Assembly (NCBI GenBank): GCA_013298715.1
Contig: JAAFIQ010000013.1
Location: 1-64,000, forward strand
DNA length: 64,000 bases
Direction of reading: 5' to 3'
Origin: Bacteroidota bacterium
GTDB lineage: Bacteria; Bacteroidota; Bacteroidia; B-17B0; Aurantibacillaceae
Within the stretch, counting starts at the first letter, position 1. The number at the start of each line of letters is the position of its first letter. A program made the position numbers and the translations under genes. The notes under the pieces are model-generated. The model made no database searches. It was not told where the DNA came from and was given only the letters and a program-made list of their open reading frames with translations. Shown piece after piece: positions 1 to 8,293 of this stretch.

Positions 1-125
1 ACTCCATGTTTACGAAGCTCTATGAGCATATTAAGCCTTTTGATAATTTGCGCAGGCTTACCTGTTTGAAGCTTTTTAAGCTCTTTTGAGCTTTCTTTAA
101 CAATAATAAGTTTTGGTTTTGACAT
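1..125 (-). CDS. partial HTH / transposase N-terminus
   Basis: The window edge cuts this reading frame after 41 codons, read leftwards from an ATG at 125. The peptide begins MSKPKLIIVKESSKELKKLQ and continues with a basic helical stretch ending RLNMLIELRKHG. This resembles the start of the helix-turn-helix region of IS630-like transposases and related HTH proteins. Its neighbours are an inverted repeat (136-192) and an IS5-type fragment, which fits a transposon scar. Family assignment rests on a short stretch and is tentative. Confidence 0.45.
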   Translation of the reverse strand, partial: MSKPKLIIVKESSKELKKLQTGKPAQIIKRLNMLIELRKHG

Positions 126-135
126 ATATACATTT

Positions 136-192
136 ATAATTTAGTCCAAAAATAAGAAAAAAAATTAAGTTAACAAAATTGGACTAAATTAT
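136..192. repeat. 14-bp perfect inverted repeat
   Basis: The arms ATAATTTAGTCCAA (136-149) and TTGGACTAAATTAT (179-192) match perfectly across a 29-base AT-rich spacer. They lie 11 bases upstream of the leftward transposase-like start at 125. They could be an operator or part of a transposon end. There is no T-run, so a terminator is unlikely. Confidence 0.6.
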
Positions 193-215
193 ATTTGGAT
201 TTGGTATTAGTTGAA

Positions 216-408
216 TTAATAAATCAGTTTAAGGAGTGCTTTTTCTTTTTCCTGAGTACTATTGCTTTTGTTTTTTTTAGGACGTTCTATTGGATGTTCA
301 CTAACATCAACTATTACCACATCCCACTCAACATCACTTTGCATTAATTTTTTCTTACCCAGTACATGAAATAATTCGCTTTTTATTAACCAACGTTCAA
401 GCAGAGTA
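216..408 (-). pseudogene. IS5-family transposase fragment
   Basis: Read leftwards, the segment encodes ERWLIKSELFHVLGKKK, then SDVEWDVVIVDVSEHPIERP and KK. This is the middle of Bacteroidota IS5-type DDE transposases, around the Asp that precedes the PIERPKKKQ motif. The frame then drifts: the +1 frame continues LRKKKKHSLN, matching the usual SGKKKRHTLK, and stops. There is no N-terminus, no C-terminal DDE half and no flanking ends, so this is dead. At about 400-408 it joins directly to a DUF4440 gene fragment. Confidence 0.75.
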
Positions 409-653
409 ATTAGGGTAACTTTTCTTGTAGTTATTAAGCGTATTTTGCCAACCGTAGGTAATACCTTTACTTCCAATAAACATAAGGCTATCATTATTCC
501 AATAGTACTTCATAAATTATTTATGTTTCCTTCGTTCCATGCCAATTGCTGTTTGTTAATACGCGTAATAATTTCTTTTGTTGCTTTAGTTTGCGCAAAC
601 ACAAGCACACAAGCAAAGCTAAACAGAATAAAACAACGCAATTTTATTTTCAT
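409..653 (-). pseudogene. DUF4440 (SnoaL-like) fragment, frameshifted
   Basis: An ATG at 653 shares its A with the TAA of the upstream O-antigen ligase gene. It opens a signal peptide (MKIKLRCFILFSFACVLVFA) followed by TRINKQQLAWNEGNINNL and a stop. In the next frame the protein resumes as MKYYWNNDSLMFIGSKGITY, GWQNTLNNYKKSYPN. That is the conserved start of secreted DUF4440/NTF2-like proteins. One missing base near 520-524 explains the shift. The C-terminal half is absent and IS5-like sequence begins instead. The former gene was probably last in the murB/ligase operon. Confidence 0.7.
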
Positions 654-2014
654 TAAGTTGTATTTTTAATTAACACGTTTGTTTTTTCATTATCGTTAAA
701 CTCTAATTTTGGCGCAACTTCTGACTGATACTTATTGTAATTTATGAAATTATAGTAATACATCCAAAAGAATAAGAAGAAAGCATTAAATGTATAATTA
801 CCTTGCCGAAGGTACTGCAATGAAATTAAAACAAACAAAGCATTGCTAATTACCCAATAATCGTTATCGTAATTCAGATTGGTTGGTCTTGAGATATAAA
901 ATTTAAACAAAATTAATAATAAAGCAACAAGACCTAAAAGCCCCATTTCAGATGCTGTTCTTAAGAGCATTGAATTTGCATCGGATTTATTATTCTGATA
1001 CAAATCACCAATTAAGTGCGATTTGTCAAATTTATCAAATGCTATTTCATGCGAACCTAAACCTGTTCCAAAAAAAGGATTTTCTGACAAATTATTCATA
1101 GTAATTTGAAAGTTATTGTAAAACACAAATGAAGAGCCATGAACTTTTGAAAGAAACTCGCGAAGTTTTTGTTTACGTAATTGTTTGTTAGTTGAAAGCG
1201 TTTTGGTATTATCTAATACATCATTAAAATAAAGCTCGTATAAACCATCTGCTCTTAATTTAAAATCGGGACTATTTTTATACGTATAAAAAACACCCAA
1301 AAACAAAACTGGTATTGCAATAAAAAAATACCTTAATGCGCCATAGTTGATAAAAATAAGCACAAAGGCGAAAAACACGCCTAGATAAGCCACGCTTGAA
1401 GCGGATAGAATGTACGTAGCAATAATTATAAATGAGCCACGAATAGAAATATAATTAAAACTTCGGGTAACCAACTGATAAATAGCCACGAAAAAAGCCG
1501 GAGAAATAACGCCTCCTAAATAAGAAGGTTCGCAAAACAACCCGTTCACCCTTATTCCAAGCCCGCCCTTTGAGAAGCCCCATTTATTTATTGGTAAATA
1601 ACTTCTGAAATTAGCAAGAGATTCTAAGCCTATTGTAAATAAAACAAATTGAATGAGCCCTATTATGCAAGCAAAAACTGCTCCTCTCAAATAAAGGTTG
1701 AATATTTTTTTAACATCAAAATCGTAGTATTGAAGCACATATTGATAGAAGATTAAATTTACTGCAAGATTTGCGTAGATTTTAATGAAATTACCCAACA
1801 AATTATTTCCAATAAGAACATTAAACAAGCCAGTTACCAGAAGAATAAATAAGATAACATAGTTTGGTGTATAAAACTTATACTTTGAAATAAAAATTGG
1901 AAGTAAAATTAATATTGGTACGTAAGAAAAATAAAACTCAAAGGGTGTTTTAAAAAAAACATAGGAGGTAAAGAAAACGTTCAGGAAAATACCGATATCA
2001 ATTAATGTTTTCAA
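653..2014 (-). CDS. O-antigen ligase / polymerase-like membrane protein
   Basis: A 453-residue, highly hydrophobic protein with about ten membrane segments and one large loop (roughly residues 250-350). Two features mark the O-antigen ligase (WaaL/Wzy) superfamily: RVNGLFCEPSYLG at residues 155-167, and a FGTGLGSHE motif after the loop where activated glycan would be handled. The expected role is joining or polymerising surface polysaccharide at the periplasmic face of the inner membrane. It starts two bases after murB stops, so the two are probably cotranscribed. A ligase and a polymerase cannot be told apart from sequence. Confidence 0.75.
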   Translation of the reverse strand: MKTLIDIGIFLNVFFTSYVFFKTPFEFYFSYVPILILLPIFISKYKFYTPNYVILFILLVTGLFNVLIGNNLLGNFIKIYANLAVNLIFYQYVLQYYDFDVKKIFNLYLRGAVFACIIGLIQFVLFTIGLESLANFRSYLPINKWGFSKGGLGIRVNGLFCEPSYLGGVISPAFFVAIYQLVTRSFNYISIRGSFIIIATYILSASSVAYLGVFFAFVLIFINYGALRYFFIAIPVLFLGVFYTYKNSPDFKLRADGLYELYFNDVLDNTKTLSTNKQLRKQKLREFLSKVHGSSFVFYNNFQITMNNLSENPFFGTGLGSHEIAFDKFDKSHLIGDLYQNNKSDANSMLLRTASEMGLLGLVALLLILFKFYISRPTNLNYDNDYWVISNALFVLISLQYLRQGNYTFNAFFLFFWMYYYNFINYNKYQSEVAPKLEFNDNEKTNVLIKNTT

Positions 2015-2016
2015 AT

Positions 2017-3039
2017 CTAAATTATATTTACCTCTCGTTCTAAGTTTACACCAAATGTATCAAATACTTTTTGCATTACATAGGTAGAAAGATTGAAAAT
2101 AGACTTACCTGTACTATTATTTTTATTAATTAAAACAAGGGCTTGTTTAGAATGTACAGCAGCTCCTTCGTGCTCAAACCCTTTTAATCCGCAGTGTTCA
2201 ATTAACCAGCCCGCTGCTAGTTTTACATTCCCGTTATCGAGTGGATAAGCAACAATGTTAGGGAATTTTATCTTTAACACATTGTACCTTTCATTCTCTA
2301 TCTCAGGGTTTTTAAAAAAACTTCCTGCATTACCAATTTCCTTTGGGTTTGGGAGTTTGCTTGTTCTAATGGCAGTTACTGCATCTGACACATCTTTTAT
2401 GGAAGGGGAACTTATGCCCATTTTCTCTAATTCAGAATTAATTGCACCGTAGGTTGTGTTAGTTGATGCATTTTTAGTTAGTTTAAATTTTACTGATGTT
2501 ATCAAAAATTGATTTTTTAATTCGCGTTTAAAAACACTTTCGCGGTAACCAAATTTACATTCATCCAAGCTAAATTTTTTAAATTCCCCGCTAATCAAAT
2601 TCCAAGCGGTTAACTCATAAAATACGTCCTTAATTTCTACACCGTAGGCTCCAATGTTTTGCATAGGGCTGGCACCAACGCATCCAGGTATAAGTGATAA
2701 ATTTTCCAAACCGCAATAGTTTTTCTCAATACACCACATCACAAATTCGTGCCAATTTTCGCCAGCATTAGCCTCTACAATTACAGCTTGATCATCCTCT
2801 TGAACTAACGAAATTCCTCGTAAAGAATTTTTAATTACTAATCCTTCAAAATTTTTGGTAAACAAAATATTACTTCCACCCCCTAAAATTAGTTTTTCTA
2901 GATTGTAAATTGGCAAGTTTTTTAATTCGGTTAATTGTTCTAATTGATTTATTTCAACAAAATAATTTGCAATACAATCTAAACCAAATGTGTTTAATGC
3001 TTTTAAATTATAGTTACTTTTTACTTCTAACATATTCAA
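2017..3039 (-). CDS. murB: UDP-N-acetylenolpyruvoylglucosamine reductase
   Basis: MurB reduces UDP-GlcNAc-enolpyruvate to UDP-MurNAc with NADPH and FAD, the second committed step of peptidoglycan synthesis in the cytoplasm. At 340 residues it has the length of type I (E. coli-like) enzymes. Visible motifs are the FAD-binding LILGGGSNIL near residue 50, GCVGASPMQNIGAYG, the YRESVFK arginine segment, and NAGSFFKNP carrying the catalytic serine. The C-terminal HEGAAVHSKQALVLIN segment is intact. It starts MNML; the ATG at codon 3 is equally possible. It heads a leftward operon with the O-antigen ligase-like gene. Confidence 0.95.
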   Translation of the reverse strand: MNMLEVKSNYNLKALNTFGLDCIANYFVEINQLEQLTELKNLPIYNLEKLILGGGSNILFTKNFEGLVIKNSLRGISLVQEDDQAVIVEANAGENWHEFVMWCIEKNYCGLENLSLIPGCVGASPMQNIGAYGVEIKDVFYELTAWNLISGEFKKFSLDECKFGYRESVFKRELKNQFLITSVKFKLTKNASTNTTYGAINSELEKMGISSPSIKDVSDAVTAIRTSKLPNPKEIGNAGSFFKNPEIENERYNVLKIKFPNIVAYPLDNGNVKLAAGWLIEHCGLKGFEHEGAAVHSKQALVLINKNNSTGKSIFNLSTYVMQKVFDTFGVNLEREVNII

Positions 3040-3096
3040 ATTTAATTAATATTGCTCCATAAATTTGCATATATTTAATCCAATATCACCAGCATT

Positions 3097-4227
3097 TTGT
3101 TTACAAATAAAAAAATAGCCATAGTTAGCGTTATTAATGATTTATCAACCGATGCACGGGTTGAAAAAACCTGCACGTGCCTTGTAGATAGCAATTTTGA
3201 GGTAATTGTAATTGGAAGAAAAGTAAAAAATTCTTTGCCACTTAACAACTTGCCTTGGACGCAAAAACGGATAACGCTCCTCATAAATAAAGGTCCTTTA
3301 TTCTATCTATTTTTTAACCTTCGCTTATTTTTCTTTTTACTTTTTAAAAAAGTGGATTTACTTTTTGCGAATGATTTAGATACACTTTTGCCAAATTATT
3401 TAATTTCCAAATTAAAAAATATTCCATTGATTTATGATAGCCATGAATTGTTTTGCGAAGTACCTGAATTAATTACAAATCCTACAAAGAAAAAAATTTG
3501 GTTGAAACTTGAAAAATGGATTATTCCAAAACTTAGAAATTGCATAACCGTTAACCAAAGTATTGCTAACATTTTTGAAGCACAATACAAAACAAAGTTT
3601 AATGTGGTACGCAATATTCCAGAAAAAATTAAACTTGAAAAAGTTTTGAGTAAAGAAGAACTAGGTCTTCCTTTAAACAAAAAAATAATTATTTTACAAG
3701 GTGCTGGAATTAATATAGATAGAGGGGCTGAAGAATTGATTGAAGCGATGCAATACACTGAAGATACTTTTTTATTAATAATTGGTAGCGGCGATGTTTG
3801 GGATAAACTTATTGATTTAGTAAAAAAATTAAAACTAGAATCAAAAGTAAAATTGATTACAAAAATTCCTAAAAAACAATTGATGCACTACACCATTAAT
3901 GCAGACTTAGGAATAACGCTTGACAAAAACACAAACAAAAATTATTTTAATAGTTTACCCAATAAAGTGTTTGATTACTTGCATGCTGGATTACCCATTT
4001 TTAGTAGCCCAATGCCCGAGATTGTAAGTATTATTAATAGACACCAAGTCGGGTTTGTTTGCAGTTCTTTTGAGCCAAGGCAAATTGCTGAACAACTTTC
4101 TAATTTTATTAACTCAGCACAGTATAGCATTTGCCGAGCTAATGTTAAAAACACCTCTGCTGAATATAATTGGGAAACCGAGAAAAAAAACTTACTTGAC
4201 GTAATAACTAATTCTGTTTCTCAATAA
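3097..4227 (+). CDS. glycosyltransferase, GT4 type
   Basis: A 376-residue GT-B fold glycosyltransferase. The N-terminal half begins KIAIVSVINDLSTDARVEKT and contains FANDLDTLLPNYL and YDSHELFCEVPEL. The C-terminal half has LQGAGINIDRGAEELIEAM (donor-site start) and SLPNKVFDYLHAGLPI, the usual nucleotide-sugar region ending at PEIVSII. It is probably involved in surface glycan assembly, as suggested by the divergent murB and O-antigen ligase genes. The only plausible start is TTG at 3097; there is no in-frame ATG before the conserved region and a stop lies at 3076. Its 3' end overlaps the convergent DUF4476 gene by 20 bases. Confidence 0.85.
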   Translation: MFTNKKIAIVSVINDLSTDARVEKTCTCLVDSNFEVIVIGRKVKNSLPLNNLPWTQKRITLLINKGPLFYLFFNLRLFFFLLFKKVDLLFANDLDTLLPNYLISKLKNIPLIYDSHELFCEVPELITNPTKKKIWLKLEKWIIPKLRNCITVNQSIANIFEAQYKTKFNVVRNIPEKIKLEKVLSKEELGLPLNKKIIILQGAGINIDRGAEELIEAMQYTEDTFLLIIGSGDVWDKLIDLVKKLKLESKVKLITKIPKKQLMHYTINADLGITLDKNTNKNYFNSLPNKVFDYLHAGLPIFSSPMPEIVSIINRHQVGFVCSSFEPRQIAEQLSNFINSAQYSICRANVKNTSAEYNWETEKKNLLDVITNSVSQ

Positions 4228-5290
4228 AATCGATCATTTCACTTTCTGATTGCTTGTAAGAAAAAACAGAGTTAATTTTTTGGTAATTTGATTTCTCGGT
4301 ACTTCTAAAATAAATGGATTGCGCAACTTCCAATTTTTCTCTGTCGTGAATAAACGTAAGAAGAATTTGAATTGTATGTTCAACAGTATAACAATAGTCA
4401 TTATACTTCTTTTTAAAAATATCTAATCTGCTTGCATCGTTTAAAGCAGCTTTAAGAACGGTTACAAACTCTTGAATCTCCTCATTTTTACTAGGTTTTA
4501 CACAATCTGAAATAACAATTAACGTATTACTATTTACCTCTTTTAAGTAATTATCAAACTCATTTTTAGAAGATTGGTACGTTAATGTTGATTTGAATTT
4601 AGGAGCATTTTCTTTGTCAATAATGGTTTGGTAAGCCAACTTAAATAATTTAATTTTTTCTACTTCGTACTCTGAATAAGAAATTAATGCAATGGCTTGC
4701 TCAACCGAAAGGCAATTGTTTCTCATAATGGATTCACTCAATTTTTTTTTAGCATCTGGAGTTTCGCATTTAGCCATTAACAATTTTACATAGCTTAAAT
4801 AACTCGTTGGCATTGGCTGCGCGCATTTTTTTTTATGCGGAATATTATTATAAAAAACGGGCTTGTCGTCTTTTATTTCGCAAAAATGTTCTAAGGTTTT
4901 ATTTCGGTATTTAAAAGTGGTATCTTCTATCGGCTTTGGCGGCACAATAGGCTGAGGGAGGCGTTCAGCTTGCGAATGATTAAAGAATTCAAATTTTTTA
5001 GATGTAGGGTTGAATTTATAAACATAAGCTTCGTTTACTGTTGGTTGCCTTTTTAGCATTAAAAATATCCGTTGTGTTATTTTAGTTTTATCAGTAAACT
5101 CAACGCTAATAGTTACAGTATCTTCAATTAATTTGTGAATTTCGACCTGTGCTTGAAACGATTTATTTACAACAGTATCAGCAATTTTTACTTGCATGAG
5201 CTTTGAATCTGATGTAAAAAGCATCAAACTATTTTGGGCATTGAATTTTAACAGAATTAGAAAAAAATATAACAATATTAATTTTCGCAT
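4208..5290 (-). CDS. secreted protein with two tandem DUF4476 domains
   Basis: A 360-residue protein with an N-terminal signal peptide (MRKLILLYFFLILLKFNAQ). After a beta-rich region (20-115) come two copies of the DUF4476 helical unit, about 165-250 and 275-360. Each has the pattern KL...(C)LSVEQ...L...EKLK..Q.... followed by a Y/F-S-YQ-S..E block (TLTYQSSKNEFDNYL and SVFSYKQSESEMIDF). Function is unknown; the family is widespread in secreted Bacteroidota proteins. Its start overlaps the stop of the VOC gene by one base, so both are probably in one transcript. Confidence 0.75.
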   Translation of the reverse strand: MRKLILLYFFLILLKFNAQNSLMLFTSDSKLMQVKIADTVVNKSFQAQVEIHKLIEDTVTISVEFTDKTKITQRIFLMLKRQPTVNEAYVYKFNPTSKKFEFFNHSQAERLPQPIVPPKPIEDTTFKYRNKTLEHFCEIKDDKPVFYNNIPHKKKCAQPMPTSYLSYVKLLMAKCETPDAKKKLSESIMRNNCLSVEQAIALISYSEYEVEKIKLFKLAYQTIIDKENAPKFKSTLTYQSSKNEFDNYLKEVNSNTLIVISDCVKPSKNEEIQEFVTVLKAALNDASRLDIFKKKYNDYCYTVEHTIQILLTFIHDREKLEVAQSIYFRSTEKSNYQKINSVFSYKQSESEMIDFIEKQN

Positions 5291-6354
5291 TAAGTACTTT
5301 TTTTGCGATTAAATTTTAATGCCTTTAACATCCAATTTGGCAATGGTTTTTCTGGCGCACGTTTACTCAAATCTAAATACCATCCTAATTTTTTCATTAT
5401 TGGCATTTTTTTAGTTTCAACAAATTCTATCAATGCGCCATCTGGGTCTTCAATGTAAGTAAAATGTCCGGCGGCTTCGCCCATTTCAAAACCTGCCCCG
5501 CCATCTACTGTAAACGGATGACCTAAACTTTCGCATTGTTTTTGAAGCGCGTTCATGTTTTTTATATCAAAACATAAGTGTATAAACCCTAAATCGCCCC
5601 AAAACCTGTTTTCAAAAATTTTTCGTGGGGAGTAGTTGGTCATCTCTATTAACTCAATATAACTATTACCAAACAATTTGCTGAAGGGCCCTACTCTATC
5701 TTTACTATGCGTTAAAATTGCTCGTTTGCATTTACCCGAACCTCCTGGTAAAGAACTCAAATCACCAAAACTCTCTTCACCTTTAAAAAGAATTTTATCG
5801 TAACCTAAAATTTTATTGTAAAAATTAATTGAGGTTTCTAAATTACTCACGCCAATAATCATACCGACTGGCCCACCAGTATGCTTTAACCCACGACCAA
5901 AAAATACTGTATCTTCAATTATTTCAAAATAATTCCCAAAAGCATCAACAATAAAAAAATGCTTTTTACCAATTGGTGATGTTGAAATTTCTCCTAAAAT
6001 TGTAACGTTTTCTTGTTTTAAATACGCGTATGTTTTTTCAACATCATCGGTTTTTATTTTTGCACAAAACAAACCTAAATCTCCCAATTGTGCTTTAAAC
6101 AAAGGCGCTTGTGGTGTTCTACTTGTGTATTGCCATATTTCAAATCCACCGCCACCTTTTAAATTAATTGCTAAAATAGCGTGGCGTTGGTGTGGTTTAC
6201 CTCCCGTGTAAGGCAACATTAAATTCGCTTCAGCAGCCTCTTCAAAAACGGGGATATCCATTCCAAAATGCTTGTTATACCAATTAAAGCCAGCGTTCAC
6301 ATTAGAAACGCCTATGCCAACTTGTTGTATGCCAGAAATAATATAATTGTTCAT
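5290..6354 (-). CDS. two-domain VOC family protein
   Basis: A 354-residue protein made of two vicinal-oxygen-chelate modules, about residues 5-150 and 160-315. Each opens like a glyoxalase/dioxygenase unit: QVGIGVSNVNAGFNWYNKHF, then GVSNLETSINFYNKILGY. Each ends in the Glu-bearing strand (FGNYFEIIE; PDGALIEFVE). Paired VOC domains occur in extradiol dioxygenases, 4-hydroxyphenylpyruvate dioxygenase relatives and glyoxalases. The substrate cannot be read from the sequence. The preceding 64 bases hold the only space for a promoter. Confidence 0.8.
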   Translation of the reverse strand: MNNYIISGIQQVGIGVSNVNAGFNWYNKHFGMDIPVFEEAAEANLMLPYTGGKPHQRHAILAINLKGGGGFEIWQYTSRTPQAPLFKAQLGDLGLFCAKIKTDDVEKTYAYLKQENVTILGEISTSPIGKKHFFIVDAFGNYFEIIEDTVFFGRGLKHTGGPVGMIIGVSNLETSINFYNKILGYDKILFKGEESFGDLSSLPGGSGKCKRAILTHSKDRVGPFSKLFGNSYIELIEMTNYSPRKIFENRFWGDLGFIHLCFDIKNMNALQKQCESLGHPFTVDGGAGFEMGEAAGHFTYIEDPDGALIEFVETKKMPIMKKLGWYLDLSKRAPEKPLPNWMLKALKFNRKKST

Positions 6355-6418
6355 AGCGCTAAGATAAATTTTATTAAGTAAAAATTTGAATCTATTTTAA
6401 ATGAAAAATTCTTGAAAT

Positions 6419-7267
6419 TTATTCTGCCTCTAAATCTTTAACTAGGTAAACACCATCTGGTTTAATGAGCACTTTTTTATGGCGGTACAAAATACCAATG
6501 GCCTTTTTAAAAGTTGCCTTACTCATGCTTAATTTAATTGAAATTTCTTCGGGAGAACTCTTATCGTTCAAGGGGGTGTAACCATTGTTGCTTTTAATAT
6601 ATTCTAAAACTACTTCGGTTGAATCTAACACATTTTTAAATCCGCTCTTTTGAAAACTCACGTCAATTAAGTTATCTGGGCGTATGTTGCGAACAAAGCC
6701 TTTTAATTCATCTCCAATAAAAACATCTTTATAAATATCGTTGTGGTAAATTAAACCTTTGTATTTATTATTAATAATGCAACTAAATCCAAGTTGCGAT
6801 TCTTCATACACCAACACATCTATAGATTGAGCTACTTCTAATTCAATGTTTTCAGTAATGATAAATTTATCTAATTTACTCGACGCCACAATACGTTTAC
6901 TTACCTCATCTACAAATATATAAACCACGTAAAATCCATCTTCCTCCATGTCTGTTCTTTGCTCATCAAAAGGTACAAATAAATCTTTTTCTAGTCCCCA
7001 ATCTAAAAAGGCACCAACACTGGTAATTGCTGTAACTCGCAAAAAGGCAAAGGAATTAATTTGTGCATAAGGTATTTTGTGCGAAGCTATTAGTTTCGCA
7101 TTAGAATCTGTAAAAACAAACACATCAATTTTTTCATTTAGTTTAATTGGTTTTGTGTTTATGCTTAATGGCAACAACACTTCATTGCCTTCTTCATCTG
7201 TTAAAAAACTTCCAATATCTGTTTCTCTAATTACTTTTAAATTGTGTGTGGTGCCAATGTTTATCAT
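6419..7267 (-). CDS. cvfB: S1-domain RNA-binding protein, CvfB family
   Basis: A 282-residue protein matching CvfB/YitL: three S1-like OB folds followed by a C-terminal winged helix. Visible landmarks are SFAFLRVTAITSVGAFLDWG at about residues 68-87, with the typical DWGLEKDLFVPF continuation. A third S1-like segment contains YKDVFIGDELKGFVRNIR. The winged helix is DKSSPEEISIKLSMSKATFK. CvfB affects virulence and protease gene expression in Firmicutes, presumably through RNA. Its role in Bacteroidota is not known. It is monocistronic here. Confidence 0.85.
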   Translation of the reverse strand: MINIGTTHNLKVIRETDIGSFLTDEEGNEVLLPLSINTKPIKLNEKIDVFVFTDSNAKLIASHKIPYAQINSFAFLRVTAITSVGAFLDWGLEKDLFVPFDEQRTDMEEDGFYVVYIFVDEVSKRIVASSKLDKFIITENIELEVAQSIDVLVYEESQLGFSCIINNKYKGLIYHNDIYKDVFIGDELKGFVRNIRPDNLIDVSFQKSGFKNVLDSTEVVLEYIKSNNGYTPLNDKSSPEEISIKLSMSKATFKKAIGILYRHKKVLIKPDGVYLVKDLEAE

Positions 7268-7324
7268 CTTTTACTTTTAATTCCGTTAAATGTAAGTAAA
7301 TATTATAGTTAATCGGTCTAGATT

Positions 7325-7378
7325 TTTGCCAAAAGTTATTTCTTTTTTTATGAAAAATAAATTTTGTAAATTCGAATA
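7325..7378 (+). repeat. promoter-region repeat, copy 1 (PIN module)
   Basis: About 54 bases upstream of the antitoxin at 7400 closely match 7977-8030 upstream of the second toxin-antitoxin pair. Both carry CCAAAAG, a T-run, ATGAAAA, then ATTTTGTAAATT. The copy includes a -7-like box TAAATTCG (7367-7374), 25 bases before the ATG. It is likely a promoter/operator shared by duplication. Confidence 0.6.
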
Positions 7379-7399
7379 ACACTTAAATATACTCAAGTT

Positions 7400-7564
7400 A
7401 TGGTTGTTGTAATAGAGCAGGGCACAAGCAAAGAAAAATTAGAATTACTCTTAAAAAAATTAAAATTAAGGAAAGGAGTAAATACTAAAAAGTATTGCGG
7501 TGTAATTAATTTAAAGGAAGACGCTTTACAAATACAAAAACAGTTAAGAGATGAGTGGAGATAA
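7400..7564 (+). CDS. small antitoxin of PIN-toxin pair
   Basis: A 54-residue frame starting MVVVIEQGTSKEKLELLLKK and ending QKQLRDEWR. Its last 14 bases overlap the PIN toxin start at 7551. The size, the position just upstream of a PIN ribonuclease and the overlapping stop/start are what a VapB-type antitoxin shows. The C-terminal LRDEWR is the usual toxin-binding kind of tail. Many Bacteroidota PIN toxins have a partner of this shape, but I do not recognise a named DNA-binding fold. Confidence 0.75.
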   Translation: MVVVIEQGTSKEKLELLLKKLKLRKGVNTKKYCGVINLKEDALQIQKQLRDEWR

Positions 7565-7925
7565 CTTTATTCTTGATACAAACATTGTCCTTTATTTACT
7601 TAACGGTGATAAAACTTTAAGTGAGTTATTACACGAGAAAAATTTGTACATTTCATTTATTACCGAAATAGAATTATTAGGCTATCATAAAATTACTAAA
7701 AAAGAAAAACAAGAGATAAAGCAATTTATTGATGATTGTATTATTATTGAGATGAATTCTGAAATTAAAAAACACGCTATTCGAATTCGTAATCAATACA
7801 ATTCAAAACTCGGAGATTGTTTAATTGCAGCAACTGCAGCTTATGCAAATTTTCCTTTTATTACTTCAGATAAAGAATTTTGTAAGGTTGAAGAGTTAAA
7901 TTTAATTTTATATAAGATTAATTAG
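7551..7925 (+). CDS. PIN-domain toxin, VapC-like
   Basis: A 124-residue PIN ribonuclease, the usual VapC length. The acidic active-site set is visible: D9 in LDTN, E39/E41 in FITEIELLGY, D89 in KLGDCLIAATA and D107 in ITSDKEF. VapC toxins cleave tRNA or rRNA when freed from their antitoxin. The start ATG at 7551 lies inside the antitoxin's last codons, implying coupled translation. The target RNA is unknown. Confidence 0.88.
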   Translation: MSGDNFILDTNIVLYLLNGDKTLSELLHEKNLYISFITEIELLGYHKITKKEKQEIKQFIDDCIIIEMNSEIKKHAIRIRNQYNSKLGDCLIAATAAYANFPFITSDKEFCKVEELNLILYKIN

Positions 7926-7976
7926 AACAATCATAAGAATAACAAAAACAAAAAAGCCTTACTTATATGGTATCAA

Positions 7977-8030
7977 TTTTACCAAAAGGTATCTTTTTTT
8001 ATGAAAATTAATTTTGTAAATTTGAGTATC
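7977..8030 (+). repeat. promoter-region repeat, copy 2 (ParE-like module)
   Basis: This is the second copy of the 7325-7378 repeat. It contains a perfect -7 box TAAATTTG (8017-8024), 27 bases before the ATG at 8051. Differences from copy 1 are a few substitutions and two one-base gaps. Confidence 0.6.
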
Positions 8031-8050
8031 TTGATTTATAACTTTTACTA

Positions 8051-8293
8051 ATGACAAAATTAGATTTAAAACAAAAAACGCATGCTTATATTGAGTTAGC
8101 TGACGATAAAATTCTAAAAGCGGTTTATATTATTTTAGAATCTCATGTAAATTCTGTTGATACAAACATAAAATTTTCACCTGAATTAATAACTAGTTTG
8201 AATAAAGCAAAAAAAGATCATTTGTCTGGTAAAGGTAAATCGTATACTATAGATGAGGTGAGGAAATCTGTTTTATCAAAACTTAAAAAATGA
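8051..8293 (+). CDS. antitoxin of ParE-like pair
   Basis: An 80-residue protein beginning MTKLDLKQKTHAYIELADDK and ending KGKSYTIDEVRKSVLSKLKK. The layout, an N-terminal helical HAYIELADDKILKAVY segment and a C-terminal SYTIDEVR helix, is the common Bacteroidota RelE/ParE antitoxin type. The stop overlaps the toxin start by four bases (ATGA at 8290). A clear relative without a toxin sits at 24902-25132. Confidence 0.8.
   Translation: MTKLDLKQKTHAYIELADDKILKAVYIILESHVNSVDTNIKFSPELITSLNKAKKDHLSGKGKSYTIDEVRKSVLSKLKK

Noticed and set aside
445-669. 74-codon plus-strand frame
   Set aside because: It is antisense to the DUF4440/IS5 scar, which is clearly coding-derived in the other direction.
5290-6354. 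4-hydroxyphenylpyruvate dioxygenase
   Set aside because: The VOC domains fit loosely, but I could not see the enzyme's full metal-site pattern or C-terminal signature, so a general VOC call is safer.
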